Positions 35,524-45,010 of a stretch of 64,000 nt of DNA are shown piece after piece. Each line of letters begins with the position of its first letter. Position 1 is the first letter of the stretch. Source of the stretch: CAZGMJ01 sp964526785 (GTDB lineage Bacteria > Planctomycetota > Phycisphaerae > Sedimentisphaerales > Anaerobacaceae); the NCBI GenBank assembly GCA_964526785.1, contig CAZGMJ010000009.1:1-64000 (forward strand), read 5' to 3'. The position numbers and the translations under genes are program-made. Below the pieces are notes generated by a model. That model was not told where the DNA came from. It ran no database searches and was given only the letters and a program-made list of their open reading frames with translations.

Positions 35524-36354
35524 ATGTGCAAACGGAAAGGATTTACACTTATTGAGCTTCTGGTCGTCATCGCGATCATCGCGATCTTGATGGCGATTCT
35601 GATGCCTGCGCTGCAGCGCGCCAAGGAACAGGGCCAACGAGCGGTCTGCATGGGTAACTTGAAACAACTTGCGCTCGGCTGGACAATGTATTGCGACGAC
35701 AACGACGATAAGATCGTTAACGGGGCTCCGCTGGGAACACCGGGTCGGGCCGAACCGGGACATCCGTCGCCGCTCCATGACAATGAGATTCCATGGGTGG
35801 GTCGTTGTTATGCCAGTGATTACGGCCAGGGTGGCCAGTTGGACGAGCACTTGCAGCGCCAGGCGATACAAGAAGGCGCAATGTGGCCTTACGTCAAGCA
35901 ACTCGATCTCTACGCATGCCCTACCGGCATACGAGGCGAATTGCTCACGTACGCCGCCATGGACGCGGCAAATGGTCTTAAACGCGCCGGCACCGACCAA
36001 TACGGTGTCTTTCTCAAAAAACGCAATGAAATCCAGGGTTCGCACGCCACGCGCATTATCTACATCGACGAAGGCTGGGTAACGCCGGACAGCTTTGCGG
36101 TGCATTACGACAAGGCTCAATGGTGGGATGATCCGCCTGTACGCCACGGCGACGGCACCAACCTTGCATTTGCCGACGGTCACGCGGAATATCGAAAGTG
36201 GCGGGGCACAGATACCATCCAGGAAGGACGTAACAGAGTTCGCGGTCATCCGGGTAATCATTACTCGCCGACGAGCGATCAGGGCCACGAAGACCTGATC
36301 TATATTCAAAAGGGTTGCTGGGGCAGCCTTGGGTATCAGCCGAGTATCTGGTAA
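35524..36354 (+). CDS. Pseudopilin-like protein with H-X9-DG (paralog B)
   Basis: AAGGGG lies about 8 nt before ATG 35524. Leader MCKRKGFTLIELLVVIAII, then ARAKEQGQRAVCMGNLKQLA, which is almost the same as in paralog A. The motif HGDGTNLAFADGHAEYRKW is near the C-terminus. 276 aa. Unlike the first three genes it has its own upstream region of about 275 nt and its own terminator, so it may be regulated separately. Confidence 0.88.
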   Translation: MCKRKGFTLIELLVVIAIIAILMAILMPALQRAKEQGQRAVCMGNLKQLALGWTMYCDDNDDKIVNGAPLGTPGRAEPGHPSPLHDNEIPWVGRCYASDYGQGGQLDEHLQRQAIQEGAMWPYVKQLDLYACPTGIRGELLTYAAMDAANGLKRAGTDQYGVFLKKRNEIQGSHATRIIYIDEGWVTPDSFAVHYDKAQWWDDPPVRHGDGTNLAFADGHAEYRKWRGTDTIQEGRNRVRGHPGNHYSPTSDQGHEDLIYIQKGCWGSLGYQPSIW

Positions 36355-36389
36355 TCAGTATCCTTCCAGGAAACGGTGAAGATCGAAAA

Positions 36390-36417
36390 AGGGCGGACTT
36401 CCGGTCCGCCTTTTTTT
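36390..36417 (+). terminator. Intrinsic terminator after paralog B
   Basis: GGCGGAC/GTCCGCC stem with a 5-nt loop and seven T; the stem core is shared with the terminator of paralog A. Confidence 0.85.
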
Positions 36418-36448
36418 ATTGCCTCGCGATATGTCAGGCCGGATGCGT

Positions 36449-36646
36449 TTACTGACGGGGCCCGCCGCTTATCAGGGCGGCCAGCAGGATGTGACGCAGT
36501 CGGTCGGCGCTGAGCTTGTTGAGATACTCTTCGGTGAAATCCAGTCGAAAGCGACCCTTGAAATTCCTGATGCGGCTCTTGAGCTGCGCCTTGTTGAGTG
36601 CCGCAATGGACGTCGCCGTCTGTTCGAAACGCTCTCTCGGTATCAT
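36449..36646 (-). CDS. Small conserved-looking helical protein (65 aa)
   Basis: Within a longer frame, the ATG at 36646 has AGGGG 8 nt upstream and gives a 65-residue, basic, helical protein (MIPRERFEQTATSIAALNK, then RLDFTEEYLNKLSADRLRHI). There is no signal or membrane span. I recall similar short proteins in planctomycetes but cannot name a family. It is convergent with the pseudopilin cluster and divergent from queA. Confidence 0.6.
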   Translation of the reverse strand: MIPRERFEQTATSIAALNKAQLKSRIRNFKGRFRLDFTEEYLNKLSADRLRHILLAALISGGPRQ

Positions 36647-36818
36647 TGTTCTGCCCCTGAAACACCACTGACTGCATACGGCCTGCGACGATAGTATCGT
36701 CTGCAACGACACGCCGCTTTCGCGTCCAGTGCTCGCCGACGGCAAAAACGCAAAAAGGCGCTTATTATGGGCACAAATTTTTTTTGGTATTGCAGCCGTG
36801 GTCTGATAACTTCTGGCC

Positions 36819-37868
36819 ATGAAGACTGACAGCCTGAACTATGAATTGCCTCCGGAGTTGATCGCCCAGCAACCCCCCGCGTCGCGCAGCGATTCGCGAC
36901 TGCTTGTCCTGCAGCGACCCAACGGCCGCCTCGCCGACAGGAACTTCTCCGACCTGCCATCGCTCCTCAAGCCCGGCGACTGCCTCGTGCTGAACAATAC
37001 GCGAGTTCTGCCCGCCCGATTCTTCGCCCGACGTGCCACCGGCGGCAGGCTCGAGGGGCTGTTTCTAAGTCCCTGCCCGGACGGCACATGGCTCGTGATG
37101 CTCAAAGGCGCCCGCAAACTCAAACCCGCAGAACGTTTTATCCTCAAAGATACCCGCGGAGACGATTTCTCTCAGGCCACGCTTGTCGAGAAACAAAGCG
37201 AAGGACGGTGTCGCATCGCCGTCGCGCACCCCGCCGATCCCGAGACCATCCTCGATCGAATAGGATTTCCCCCGCTTCCGCCCTATATCAGGCGAGACGC
37301 CGACCACAATATCGCCGAGCAGGACAGACTCCGTTACCAGACCGTTTACGCCGAAAGAAGCGGCGCCGTGGCAGCTCCTACCGCCGGCCTGCATTTCACC
37401 GACACACTGCTTGAGCGCCTGCGGGACATGGCGGTCGTCACCGCGCATGTCACCCTCCACGTCGGAGCCGGCACATTCAAGCCCGTAACGGCCGAGCGAC
37501 TCGAAGACCACGATATTCACGAGGAATGGTTCTGCATCGACGCCCGAAATGCAGAGACAATCAACCGGGTGAAACACGACGGCGGCCGGATCGTCGCAGT
37601 CGGGACAACCTCGGTACGCACGCTCGAAAGCGCCGCCGCTAACGGCCGCGTTGAGCCCTTTTCAGGCAACACAAAGCTGTTCATCACGCCCGGCTATCAG
37701 TTCGGGATCGTCGACGCGATCATTACGAATTTCCACCTCCCCCGCTCGACGCTCCTGGCCCTGGTCGCCGCGTTCGCAGGCCTCGAAAACGTCATGGCCG
37801 CCTATCGCCACGCCATCGAACAACGATACCGCTTCTACTCCTACGGCGACGCCATGCTGATCGCCTGA
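36819..37868 (+). CDS. queA: S-adenosylmethionine:tRNA ribosyltransferase-isomerase
   Basis: The 349-aa protein begins SLNYELPPELIAQQPPASRS and has LNNTRVLPARF, GAVAAPTAGLHFT, HVTLHVGAGTFKPV and FITPGYQFGIVDAIITNFHL, all standard QueA blocks. It transfers the ribosyl part of SAM to preQ1 in tRNA, the penultimate queuosine step. Length is normal. The Shine-Dalgarno is weak. No other queuosine gene is present nearby. Confidence 0.95.
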   Translation: MKTDSLNYELPPELIAQQPPASRSDSRLLVLQRPNGRLADRNFSDLPSLLKPGDCLVLNNTRVLPARFFARRATGGRLEGLFLSPCPDGTWLVMLKGARKLKPAERFILKDTRGDDFSQATLVEKQSEGRCRIAVAHPADPETILDRIGFPPLPPYIRRDADHNIAEQDRLRYQTVYAERSGAVAAPTAGLHFTDTLLERLRDMAVVTAHVTLHVGAGTFKPVTAERLEDHDIHEEWFCIDARNAETINRVKHDGGRIVAVGTTSVRTLESAAANGRVEPFSGNTKLFITPGYQFGIVDAIITNFHLPRSTLLALVAAFAGLENVMAAYRHAIEQRYRFYSYGDAMLIA

Positions 37869-37966
37869 CACGGCTATCGAACGCCGCACAGAACGTACCT
37901 CGTGCACTCGCCCCTCATCGCCCGAGCGCTCTGTCACTGTAATGCGGCCGTCGGCACCGGCTCTCG

Positions 37967-39277
37967 TCAGATGTATTCGTTCAGCAGATTTTCGAACAGC
38001 TCCTGCCTGCCGCTCCGCAGCTCGGGCTCGCCGTGTTCGAGAATGTAAGCTTCGAGTTCTTCGAACCCGACCTGCCGCTTGTCGATCTTCGATCCCAACG
38101 CGCCGTCCCACTTCTGGTACCGCTCGGCGACCATACTCTCGAACGTTCCGTCCTCGATCATCTTCGCCGCGCCCTTGAGACCCCGCGCGAAAGTGTCCAT
38201 GCCGCCGATGTGGGCGTAGAACAGATCCACCGGATCGATCGACTGCCGCCGGACGTGCGCGTCGAAATTCAGACCGCCTGTCGTAAAACCGCCCGCCTTG
38301 AGAATAATATACATCGCCAGCGTCGTGTCGTAGAGATTGGTCGGGAACTGATCCGTGTCCCAGCCGAGAAGCATGTCCCCCCGGTTGGCGTCCACCGAAC
38401 CGAGAATGCCGTTGGCTGCGCAGAACGCCAGTTCGTGACAGAATTCATGGCTGGCCAGCGTGGCATGATTCGCCTCGATATTCAGCTTGAAGTCGTTGAC
38501 CAGGTCGTACTTCTGCAAAAACGCAAAGCAACTGCCCGCGTCGAAATCGTACTGATGCTTGGTCGGCTCCTTGGGCTTGGGCTCGATGTAGAACTGGCCG
38601 TTGAAGCCGATCTTCTTCTTGTAATCCACGGCCAGTTGCAGCAGCAAAGCCATATGATCCAGCTCCCGCTTCATGTCCGTGTTCAGCAGCGTTTCGTACC
38701 CCTCGCGTCCGCCCCAGAAGACATAGCCCTGGCCGCCCAGCTCCTTCGTCACCTCGATGGCCTTCTTGATCTGACTGGCCGCGTATGCGAAAACTTCGGG
38801 TGACGGATTCGTGCCCGCCCCGGCCATGAATCGACGATGCGAAAAGGCGTTGGTCGTTCCCCAGAGCAGTTGCAGGCCCGTATCCGCCTGGAGTTTCTTC
38901 GCCCTGGCCACGATCTTGTCGAGCCGCTTGTTCGTTTCCGCCAAGTTGTCCGCTTCGGGAGCGATATCCCGGTCGTGGAAGCACCAGAAGCCCACGCCCA
39001 GTTTCGTGAAGAACTCAAAAGCAGCCTCAAGCGTCATCTCGGCCACTTCCATCGGATCGGACGAATCGTTGTACTTGCGAATGATCGTATCGCCGCCGAA
39101 CTGATCGGTCCCCAGATTCTTGAACGTGTGCCAATAACAGACCGAAAACCGCAAATGCTCGGCCATCGTCTTGCCGAGAACAACCTCGTCGGGATTGTAA
39201 TGCTTGAAGGCAAGCGGGTTCTTTGAATCGGGTCCCTCGTATTTGATCTTGTCTACTTCCGGAAAATATGCGGCCAT
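37967..39277 (-). CDS. xylA: Xylose isomerase
   Basis: The 436-aa protein carries FWCFHDRDIAPE with the catalytic His/Asp, YIEPKPKEPTKHQYDFD with the metal-binding Glu, and LGSVDANRGDMLLGWDTDQF. These are class II xylose isomerase signatures. It interconverts D-xylose and D-xylulose. A clean AAAGGAG lies 7 nt before the ATG. xylB lies 63 nt upstream on the same strand, forming a xylBA pair; the sulfatase/fucosidase genes precede it, linking xylose use to polysaccharide breakdown. Confidence 0.97.
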   Translation of the reverse strand: MAAYFPEVDKIKYEGPDSKNPLAFKHYNPDEVVLGKTMAEHLRFSVCYWHTFKNLGTDQFGGDTIIRKYNDSSDPMEVAEMTLEAAFEFFTKLGVGFWCFHDRDIAPEADNLAETNKRLDKIVARAKKLQADTGLQLLWGTTNAFSHRRFMAGAGTNPSPEVFAYAASQIKKAIEVTKELGGQGYVFWGGREGYETLLNTDMKRELDHMALLLQLAVDYKKKIGFNGQFYIEPKPKEPTKHQYDFDAGSCFAFLQKYDLVNDFKLNIEANHATLASHEFCHELAFCAANGILGSVDANRGDMLLGWDTDQFPTNLYDTTLAMYIILKAGGFTTGGLNFDAHVRRQSIDPVDLFYAHIGGMDTFARGLKGAAKMIEDGTFESMVAERYQKWDGALGSKIDKRQVGFEELEAYILEHGEPELRSGRQELFENLLNEYI

Positions 39278-39340
39278 ATCACTTCTCCTTTCGCACTGTG
39301 TCGTTCGGATTCAGTTCGTATATTGCGCAAGCCCCGAGCC

Positions 39341-40831
39341 TTAGAGCCGGCTTGTGAGCACGCCTTCCCATCTCGCGTACGCCGTCTTGTACGCATCCCT
39401 TAATTCGTCGTTCGGTTCGATTGTCTTGACGGGTTCGAGACCGGAGAACGCGTCTTCGGGACCGCTGTAGATTCCCGCTCCGATCCCCGCTCCGCGGGCT
39501 GCGCCCTGCGAGCCGTCGGTATTATACAGTTCCACCGCCGCTCCCGTGACTGTGGCGAAGGCCTCTGCGAAGAGAGGGCTCAGGAACATATTCGCATTAC
39601 CCGCCTTGACGGTTTTCAATTCAATACCCATATCCCGCATGATCCCGAGGCCGTAATTGAGTGCGAAAACTATACCTTCCTGAGCTGCCCGAAGCAAGTG
39701 CGGCTTTTTGTGGATGTTGAAGTTCCAGCCGTGAATCGACGCGCCGATGTCTTTGTTGCCAAGCGTTCGCTCGGCCCCGTTGCCGTATGGCAGAATAACC
39801 AGTCCCTCCGAGCCCACGGGCACCGACGCGGCCAGTTCGTTCATCTGAGGATAATCGATCCCCGCGCCGTCGACGACGTTATGCTTGAGCCAGCTATTGA
39901 GAATCCCCGTGCCGTTTAGGCACAGCAGCACGCCGTACCGCGGGTCGCCGGCCGTGTGGTTGACGTGCACAAAGACGTTGACGCGCGAAAGCTCGTCGTA
40001 GCTCTTCTGATCGCTCACCCCGTAGACAACGCCGGACGTCCCGGCCGTAACCGCAATTTCGCCCGGCTTGAGCACGCTGAGTGACAGTGCGTTGTTGGGC
40101 TGGTCGCCCCCCCGATAGCTGATCGGCGTACCCGCTGCAAGACCAAGTTCTTCAGCCGCGGCGGACGTCAGTTCGCCCTGAACCGAGAAAGTCGCAGCGG
40201 TCTCGGCGACAAGATCCTTCGAAATGCCGTAGTTGTCGAGCACGAAATCGGCCGGCCCGTCCGCCTCGAAGTCCCACATGATGCCTTCGGAAAGCCCCGA
40301 AGGCGTGGTCCTGATCTGATCGGTCATCTTCATCGCAATATAATCGCCGGGCAGCATCATCTTGTGAATCTTCGAGTAGACATCGGGCTCGTTGTCCTTG
40401 ACCCATTTGAGCTTGGAGGCCGTGAAATTGCCGGGCAGGTTAAAGAGCCTGCTCAGACACTTCTCGGCGCCGATCTCTCTGGCAGCCTCTTGCCCGATCC
40501 CAACTGCCCTGCTGTCGCACCAGATGATCGACGGACGAAGCACCTGCTTGTCCTTGTCCACGATCACCAGCCCGTGCATCTGATAGGAAATGCCAATGGC
40601 CTTCACGTCGGCCGGATCGAATTTCGCCTTTCCACGGATCTGCTGCGTCGCCTTCCGAACATGCTCCCACCATGTATCCGGATGTTGTTCGGCCCAGCCC
40701 GCCTGTTTGGCGATTATCTCGAGTTCTTTCTCGGGAGAGGTCGCGCTGGCAAGCGCCTTGCCCGTTTCCGCATCCAGCAGCGTGGCCTTGATCGATGAGC
40801 TTCCAACATCATATCCCAATAGAAGCGCCAT
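39341..40831 (-). CDS. xylB: Xylulokinase
   Basis: The 496-aa FGGY-family kinase begins MALLLGYDVGSSSIKATLLD (phosphate-binding loop) and has ISYQMHGLVIVDKDKQVLRP, YRGGDQPNNALSLSV and DGSQGAARGAGIGAGIY near the C-terminus. It phosphorylates D-xylulose for the pentose phosphate pathway. AAGGAAGGGA lies upstream of the ATG. Genomic pairing with xylA supports the substrate assignment over other FGGY sugars. Confidence 0.93.
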   Translation of the reverse strand: MALLLGYDVGSSSIKATLLDAETGKALASATSPEKELEIIAKQAGWAEQHPDTWWEHVRKATQQIRGKAKFDPADVKAIGISYQMHGLVIVDKDKQVLRPSIIWCDSRAVGIGQEAAREIGAEKCLSRLFNLPGNFTASKLKWVKDNEPDVYSKIHKMMLPGDYIAMKMTDQIRTTPSGLSEGIMWDFEADGPADFVLDNYGISKDLVAETAATFSVQGELTSAAAEELGLAAGTPISYRGGDQPNNALSLSVLKPGEIAVTAGTSGVVYGVSDQKSYDELSRVNVFVHVNHTAGDPRYGVLLCLNGTGILNSWLKHNVVDGAGIDYPQMNELAASVPVGSEGLVILPYGNGAERTLGNKDIGASIHGWNFNIHKKPHLLRAAQEGIVFALNYGLGIMRDMGIELKTVKAGNANMFLSPLFAEAFATVTGAAVELYNTDGSQGAARGAGIGAGIYSGPEDAFSGLEPVKTIEPNDELRDAYKTAYARWEGVLTSRL

Positions 40832-40966
40832 ATATACATCCCTTCCTTTAAGGCCGGAAATTGATTGTGCACAGCGAAAAACGACCCGCGCTGCGAAGGC
40901 GGGCCCGTCGTAACACGCCGCATCATACCGGCCGCCCGCTCTCCGGTCAAGTTTGGCCGTAGCAGC

Positions 40967-42421
40967 TTACTCGTAGCGCCACTTGAGAATCCACGGATCA
41001 TCCGTTCGCTTCTGGAACGCCCGCAGCTCGTCTTTCAACTGCGCCAACAGCTTGCCGTGCTTCGGATCGTCCGCCAGGTTCTCCACTTCGTGCGGATCGC
41101 TCTGCAGATCGTACAACTCGAACTCGGGGCGATGGATGTATGCGTCCACCTTGCGTTTGCCGTAGCGCTTGAGCCCGCGATGAATCGTGCCCTGCCACGC
41201 GGCCGATTCCCAAAGATCGCTGGCGAATGGATACTCAAGACCGTGTGCGATATTCCAGATCAGCTTGTACCGTCGCCGCCTCACTACACGCATCGGATAG
41301 TACATCGTAATTTCATGGAAAGTATGCGATGCGTACGTCACGTCCCAGTCCTTCGGATGCTCGACGCCAAGCGCATCTTTGAACGAACGACCGTGAAACT
41401 TCGTCTCGTTCGGCATCGCTCCCGCAAAGTCCAGAATGGTCGGCGCCAGGTCTGTATAGTTGACCAGCGCATCGCACGCTATGCCCGTATTCTCCAGCCC
41501 CGGCGCGCGAACGATCATCGGCAGCCGCATGCCGGGTTCGTATAAAGTGGTCTTGGCTCCGGGAAAGGCCACGCCGTTGTCCGAGATATAGATAAAGACG
41601 GTGTTGTCGTACGTGCCCGCGTCCTTGAGTGCGGCAACGAGCGTCCCGACGCCCTGGTCGACACGCGATACCGCCTGGTAGTACTGAGCCAGTTCCGCCC
41701 GGCACTCCGGAATATCGGGCAGGAAATCAGGAACGACAACATCTGCCGGATCGTACTCGACATCCTCAGTCCCCGCATGTCCCTGCGGCCGATTGCCGAA
41801 TCGGTCGGGCTTGTGAGGCAGTTCATCCAGTTTGCCCCCGCCCCGATGCGGATCGCTCGTACAGAAGTACAGAAAGAACGGCCTGTCATCGGCCGCGTTG
41901 ATAAAGTCCTTGCACTGCTCGGTCATCTGCACGGGATTTCGACTGTTGCCGCGGAGCACCGTCTCGAACTTGTAGACTTCTTCCGGGGCCACGTGGTACT
42001 TGCCGATTCGCCCCGTCCGATAGCCGGCCTCGGTCAGCAGCACGGGCAGCGACTTGATATCGGGAAAGGATATGAAGTGGTGGTAGCTGTGCTGGTGGCC
42101 GTACTGGCCGTTGGCGTGGTTGTAAAGGCCGGTCAGAATGACCGAGCGGCTGGCACTGCAACTGGCCGTCGTGCAAAAAGCATTCGTAAAGCGCACACCT
42201 TCCCCGGCCAGTGTGTCGAGGTTGGGTGTCTTGATAACCGGATTTCCATAGCAGCCCAGCGCATCAAGGCCGTGGTCGTCACTGACCATAAGAACGATAT
42301 TCGGCCGCTTGCCTTGCTGTGAGTTCGCAGCCGCGGCCAGAAACGGCGAGGCCATCATCGCGGATGCTCCCGCCGCACAGCTTCTCATGAAGTCCCGTCG
42401 ATTCAGATTCGTGTGATCCAT
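40967..42421 (-). CDS. Tat-exported sulfatase (type I, Cys)
   Basis: The N-terminus NRRDFMRSCAAGASAMMASP is a Tat signal. NIVLMVSDDHGLDALG holds metal ligands, and CSASR (Cys88 to Arg92) is the sulfatase maturation motif, with Ala instead of the usual Pro; Cys88 would become formylglycine. Product 484 aa. GGAGG precedes ATG 42421; an in-frame extension overlaps the fucosidase gene. No maturase gene is in the window. The substrate is probably a sulfated sugar from algal polysaccharide, given the GH29 neighbour 4 nt upstream. Confidence 0.92.
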   Translation of the reverse strand: MDHTNLNRRDFMRSCAAGASAMMASPFLAAAANSQQGKRPNIVLMVSDDHGLDALGCYGNPVIKTPNLDTLAGEGVRFTNAFCTTASCSASRSVILTGLYNHANGQYGHQHSYHHFISFPDIKSLPVLLTEAGYRTGRIGKYHVAPEEVYKFETVLRGNSRNPVQMTEQCKDFINAADDRPFFLYFCTSDPHRGGGKLDELPHKPDRFGNRPQGHAGTEDVEYDPADVVVPDFLPDIPECRAELAQYYQAVSRVDQGVGTLVAALKDAGTYDNTVFIYISDNGVAFPGAKTTLYEPGMRLPMIVRAPGLENTGIACDALVNYTDLAPTILDFAGAMPNETKFHGRSFKDALGVEHPKDWDVTYASHTFHEITMYYPMRVVRRRRYKLIWNIAHGLEYPFASDLWESAAWQGTIHRGLKRYGKRKVDAYIHRPEFELYDLQSDPHEVENLADDPKHGKLLAQLKDELRAFQKRTDDPWILKWRYE

Positions 42422-42425
42422 CTGT

Positions 42426-43613
42426 CTATCCTCCAGTTGTTCGGGCGTCCGCCCGGATTCTTCGGCCGACCTCGCGCAGCGTCTCAACATCCACCGGATG
42501 GATGGAGCCGTCAGGCAGAGGCCCGGTGTTCATCAGCAGATTACAGTCTCTTTCATTCGCAGCTTCCAACCGCTTGAGCACTTCGTCGGCGTCGAGGTGT
42601 TTCCCGTCGTCCGCTTTCTTATAACCCCAGACGCGCGGCTGAAGCGTGTCGCATATTTCGTTGTGCTTGTCCTTATTCTGGTCCCAGGCATGCTCGGCCA
42701 CTCTGCGATGCTCGGGATCTTTCAGCCTGTCGGCAAGCGAATGTCCCGAACGCTCCGGGGCCGCAAAATCCTCCGTGCCCGTCGCCCCCTGCTTGAACGA
42801 AATCAGAACCTGCGGTTGCAGTGAACGCACAAGTGCATATGTCTCCTCCATCGGAAACAGATCGGGCCTGCTGTAGAATCCCATGATCGGATCGAACCAT
42901 ATGCCGGCAATCGGCCCGTAATTGGTCAGCAGTTCGCGGAGTTGCGTGTGTACGTAATCCACATAGATGCGAAAGTCTTCATCTTTGCGCCATTTATAGC
43001 GCGCCGGCGGCGTCTTATATGCGGGCCGGGCGTTCTTCCAACCGGCGTCGCGCGAGTAGAAATACGGATGCCACCAGTCTGCCGCATACGAGTAATAGAG
43101 AAACAGCCCGAGCCCCTTCCGCTCGCATGCCTGCGCCAGATCACCGATCAGATCGCGCTTCGCCGGCGAGGCCATACTGTGGTAATCGTGCGCTTTGGTC
43201 TCGAAGAGGCAGAAGCCGTCGTGATGACGTGACGTAATGTTGACGTACTTCATGCCGGCCGCCAGGGCCATATCCGTGATGAAATCGGGATCGAAGTTCT
43301 CCGCCGTGAAAGTCGTCTTGAGCTTCATGTATTCATCGACCGGGATCCTCTCGCGCAGCATGACCCACTCGCCCCGGCCAAGCTGGCTGTACAATCCGTA
43401 GTGCATAAAGAGCCCGAAATCCGCATCGGCGAACCAGGCCCTGGCCGCCCGCCGAGGATCCTCTTTGTAGAGGTTCGCATAATCCTGCAGATAGACAGGC
43501 ACCCGGGTCTTGCCGGAGGACCTGGTCATCTCGATACACCCCGCCCCGGCCGCCGACACCATCGCTCCCGCAGTCAGTTTGAGTACGTCTCTTCGATTGA
43601 ATTGATCGTTCAT
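42426..43613 (-). CDS. Tat-exported alpha-L-fucosidase (GH29)
   Basis: After a Tat signal (FNRRDVLKLTAGAMVSAAGA) with a possible lipid Cys26, the catalytic domain shows FGLFMHYGLYSQLGRGEWVM, TSRHHDGFCLF and AGIWFDPIMG, where Asp241 is the expected GH29 nucleophile. The C-terminus LLMNTGPLPDGSIHP is also typical. 395 aa. It removes terminal alpha-L-fucose. Sulfatases lie directly on both sides with gaps of 4 and 18 nt, indicating an operon for a sulfated fucose-containing glycan. Confidence 0.92.
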   Translation of the reverse strand: MNDQFNRRDVLKLTAGAMVSAAGAGCIEMTRSSGKTRVPVYLQDYANLYKEDPRRAARAWFADADFGLFMHYGLYSQLGRGEWVMLRERIPVDEYMKLKTTFTAENFDPDFITDMALAAGMKYVNITSRHHDGFCLFETKAHDYHSMASPAKRDLIGDLAQACERKGLGLFLYYSYAADWWHPYFYSRDAGWKNARPAYKTPPARYKWRKDEDFRIYVDYVHTQLRELLTNYGPIAGIWFDPIMGFYSRPDLFPMEETYALVRSLQPQVLISFKQGATGTEDFAAPERSGHSLADRLKDPEHRRVAEHAWDQNKDKHNEICDTLQPRVWGYKKADDGKHLDADEVLKRLEAANERDCNLLMNTGPLPDGSIHPVDVETLREVGRRIRADARTTGG

Positions 43614-43631
43614 GCTACTTGCTCCCGAATG

Positions 43632-44969
43632 CTATGCGTCGGACAGTCCGACGTCTTGTTTCCATGCCGCCAGCGCCGACTGCAACCGGCCGACAATCTC
43701 CGGCCTTTCCTCGGACAAATCCTGCGTCTCGCCGAGGTCATGCTCCAGGTTGTACAAACTGGCCTTCGTATTGCGAACGAGCAACTTCCACGGCCCTTCG
43801 CGCACCGCACGACTCCTGCGATACGCCCAGAAGAGCGTGCGCTCCGGCAGTTGTTCCTCGCGCGTCAGAAGTCCCGTCAAATCCACTCCATCCAACTCCA
43901 GACCTTTCGGCAAGGACGCCTGCGCAATCGATGCCATAGTCGGGAAAAGATCCATCCCCAGCACCGTCTGATCCGTCACCGAACCTGCCGCAATCCGCCC
44001 GGGCAGGCAGGCAATGGCGGGCACCCGATGGCCGCCTTCCCACAGACTGCCCTTGAAGCCGTTGAGGGGGCCGTTGCTGCCGCGCTTATTGGCTCCGTTA
44101 TCCGAGCAGAAGAAGATGAACGTCTTGCGATACAGGTCCAGAGACTTGAGTGTATCGATCACCCGGCCGATGTTGTGGTCCATTACCTCGACCATCTCCT
44201 TGTAGGCGCGAGGGATGTCGTGGTTTGGCGTCTTCCTGCCCTTCTTGCCGCCCGGAAGCCGCTCGGGCGGGTCGTTTCTGCCCTGGTATGGATAGTGCGG
44301 CGCTTCGTGGGGCATATATAGGCAGAACGGTTTGTTCTTGTTGCGTTTGATGAAGCCTACTGCGTAATTGCCGATCAGATCGGTGACATAGCCCTCTTCG
44401 GGAACCTTCTTGTCGTCCTCCCACCAGTCGTCGATGTTCGCCTGGTCGATGTGGGAATGATAGTCAACGTTGCCGCTGACGTAGCCGCGGAACTCATCGA
44501 AGCCCTGCCGGGTCGGGTTGAATATGACTCTGTAGCCGACGTGCCACTTGCCGAAGAGCCCGGTTGCGTAGCCGGCCTTCCTGAGGACTTCGGCGAAAGT
44601 AATCTCGCTGGGGGCCATACCTGTCTCCCGGGCCGGGCCCTTGGCGGTGACAACTGCGTCGATTCCGCATCGCTGTTGATATCGGCCTGTCAGTAGAGCA
44701 GCTCTGGTCGGACTGCACACGGCTCCGTTGGAATGGTAGTCGGTGAACTTCATGCCGGCGGCCGCGAGGGCGTCTATGTTCGGCGTCCGTATACGCTCGT
44801 TGCCGTAACAGCCGATGTCACCGTAGCCGAGGTCGTCGGCCATAATCAGAACGATGTTGGGTCTGACGTCATCCGAATCGCTGCCGCCGATCAACCGCGA
44901 ACAACCGCCGCTCGCCAGCAGTCCCGCGGTCGCCGCAAGTCCCTTTTGCAGAAAACTGCGTCGATCCAT
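43632..44969 (-). CDS. Tat-exported sulfatase (type I, CSPTR)
   Basis: Tat-like signal MDRRSFLQKGLAATAGLLAS, followed by Cys23, which may be lipidated. NIVLIMADDLGYGDIGCYGN gives metal ligands; CSPTR (Cys85 to Arg89) in AVCSPTRAALLTGRYQQR is the formylglycine motif. 445 aa. GGAAGGA lies upstream of ATG 44969. It is the first gene of the sulfatase-fucosidase-sulfatase set and differs from the downstream sulfatase, so the two may act on different sulfate positions. Confidence 0.93.
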   Translation of the reverse strand: MDRRSFLQKGLAATAGLLASGGCSRLIGGSDSDDVRPNIVLIMADDLGYGDIGCYGNERIRTPNIDALAAAGMKFTDYHSNGAVCSPTRAALLTGRYQQRCGIDAVVTAKGPARETGMAPSEITFAEVLRKAGYATGLFGKWHVGYRVIFNPTRQGFDEFRGYVSGNVDYHSHIDQANIDDWWEDDKKVPEEGYVTDLIGNYAVGFIKRNKNKPFCLYMPHEAPHYPYQGRNDPPERLPGGKKGRKTPNHDIPRAYKEMVEVMDHNIGRVIDTLKSLDLYRKTFIFFCSDNGANKRGSNGPLNGFKGSLWEGGHRVPAIACLPGRIAAGSVTDQTVLGMDLFPTMASIAQASLPKGLELDGVDLTGLLTREEQLPERTLFWAYRRSRAVREGPWKLLVRNTKASLYNLEHDLGETQDLSEERPEIVGRLQSALAAWKQDVGLSDA

Positions 44970-45010
44970 AACGTATCCTTCCAGATGGCGTCCCGGCTGC
45001 ATACCGGACG

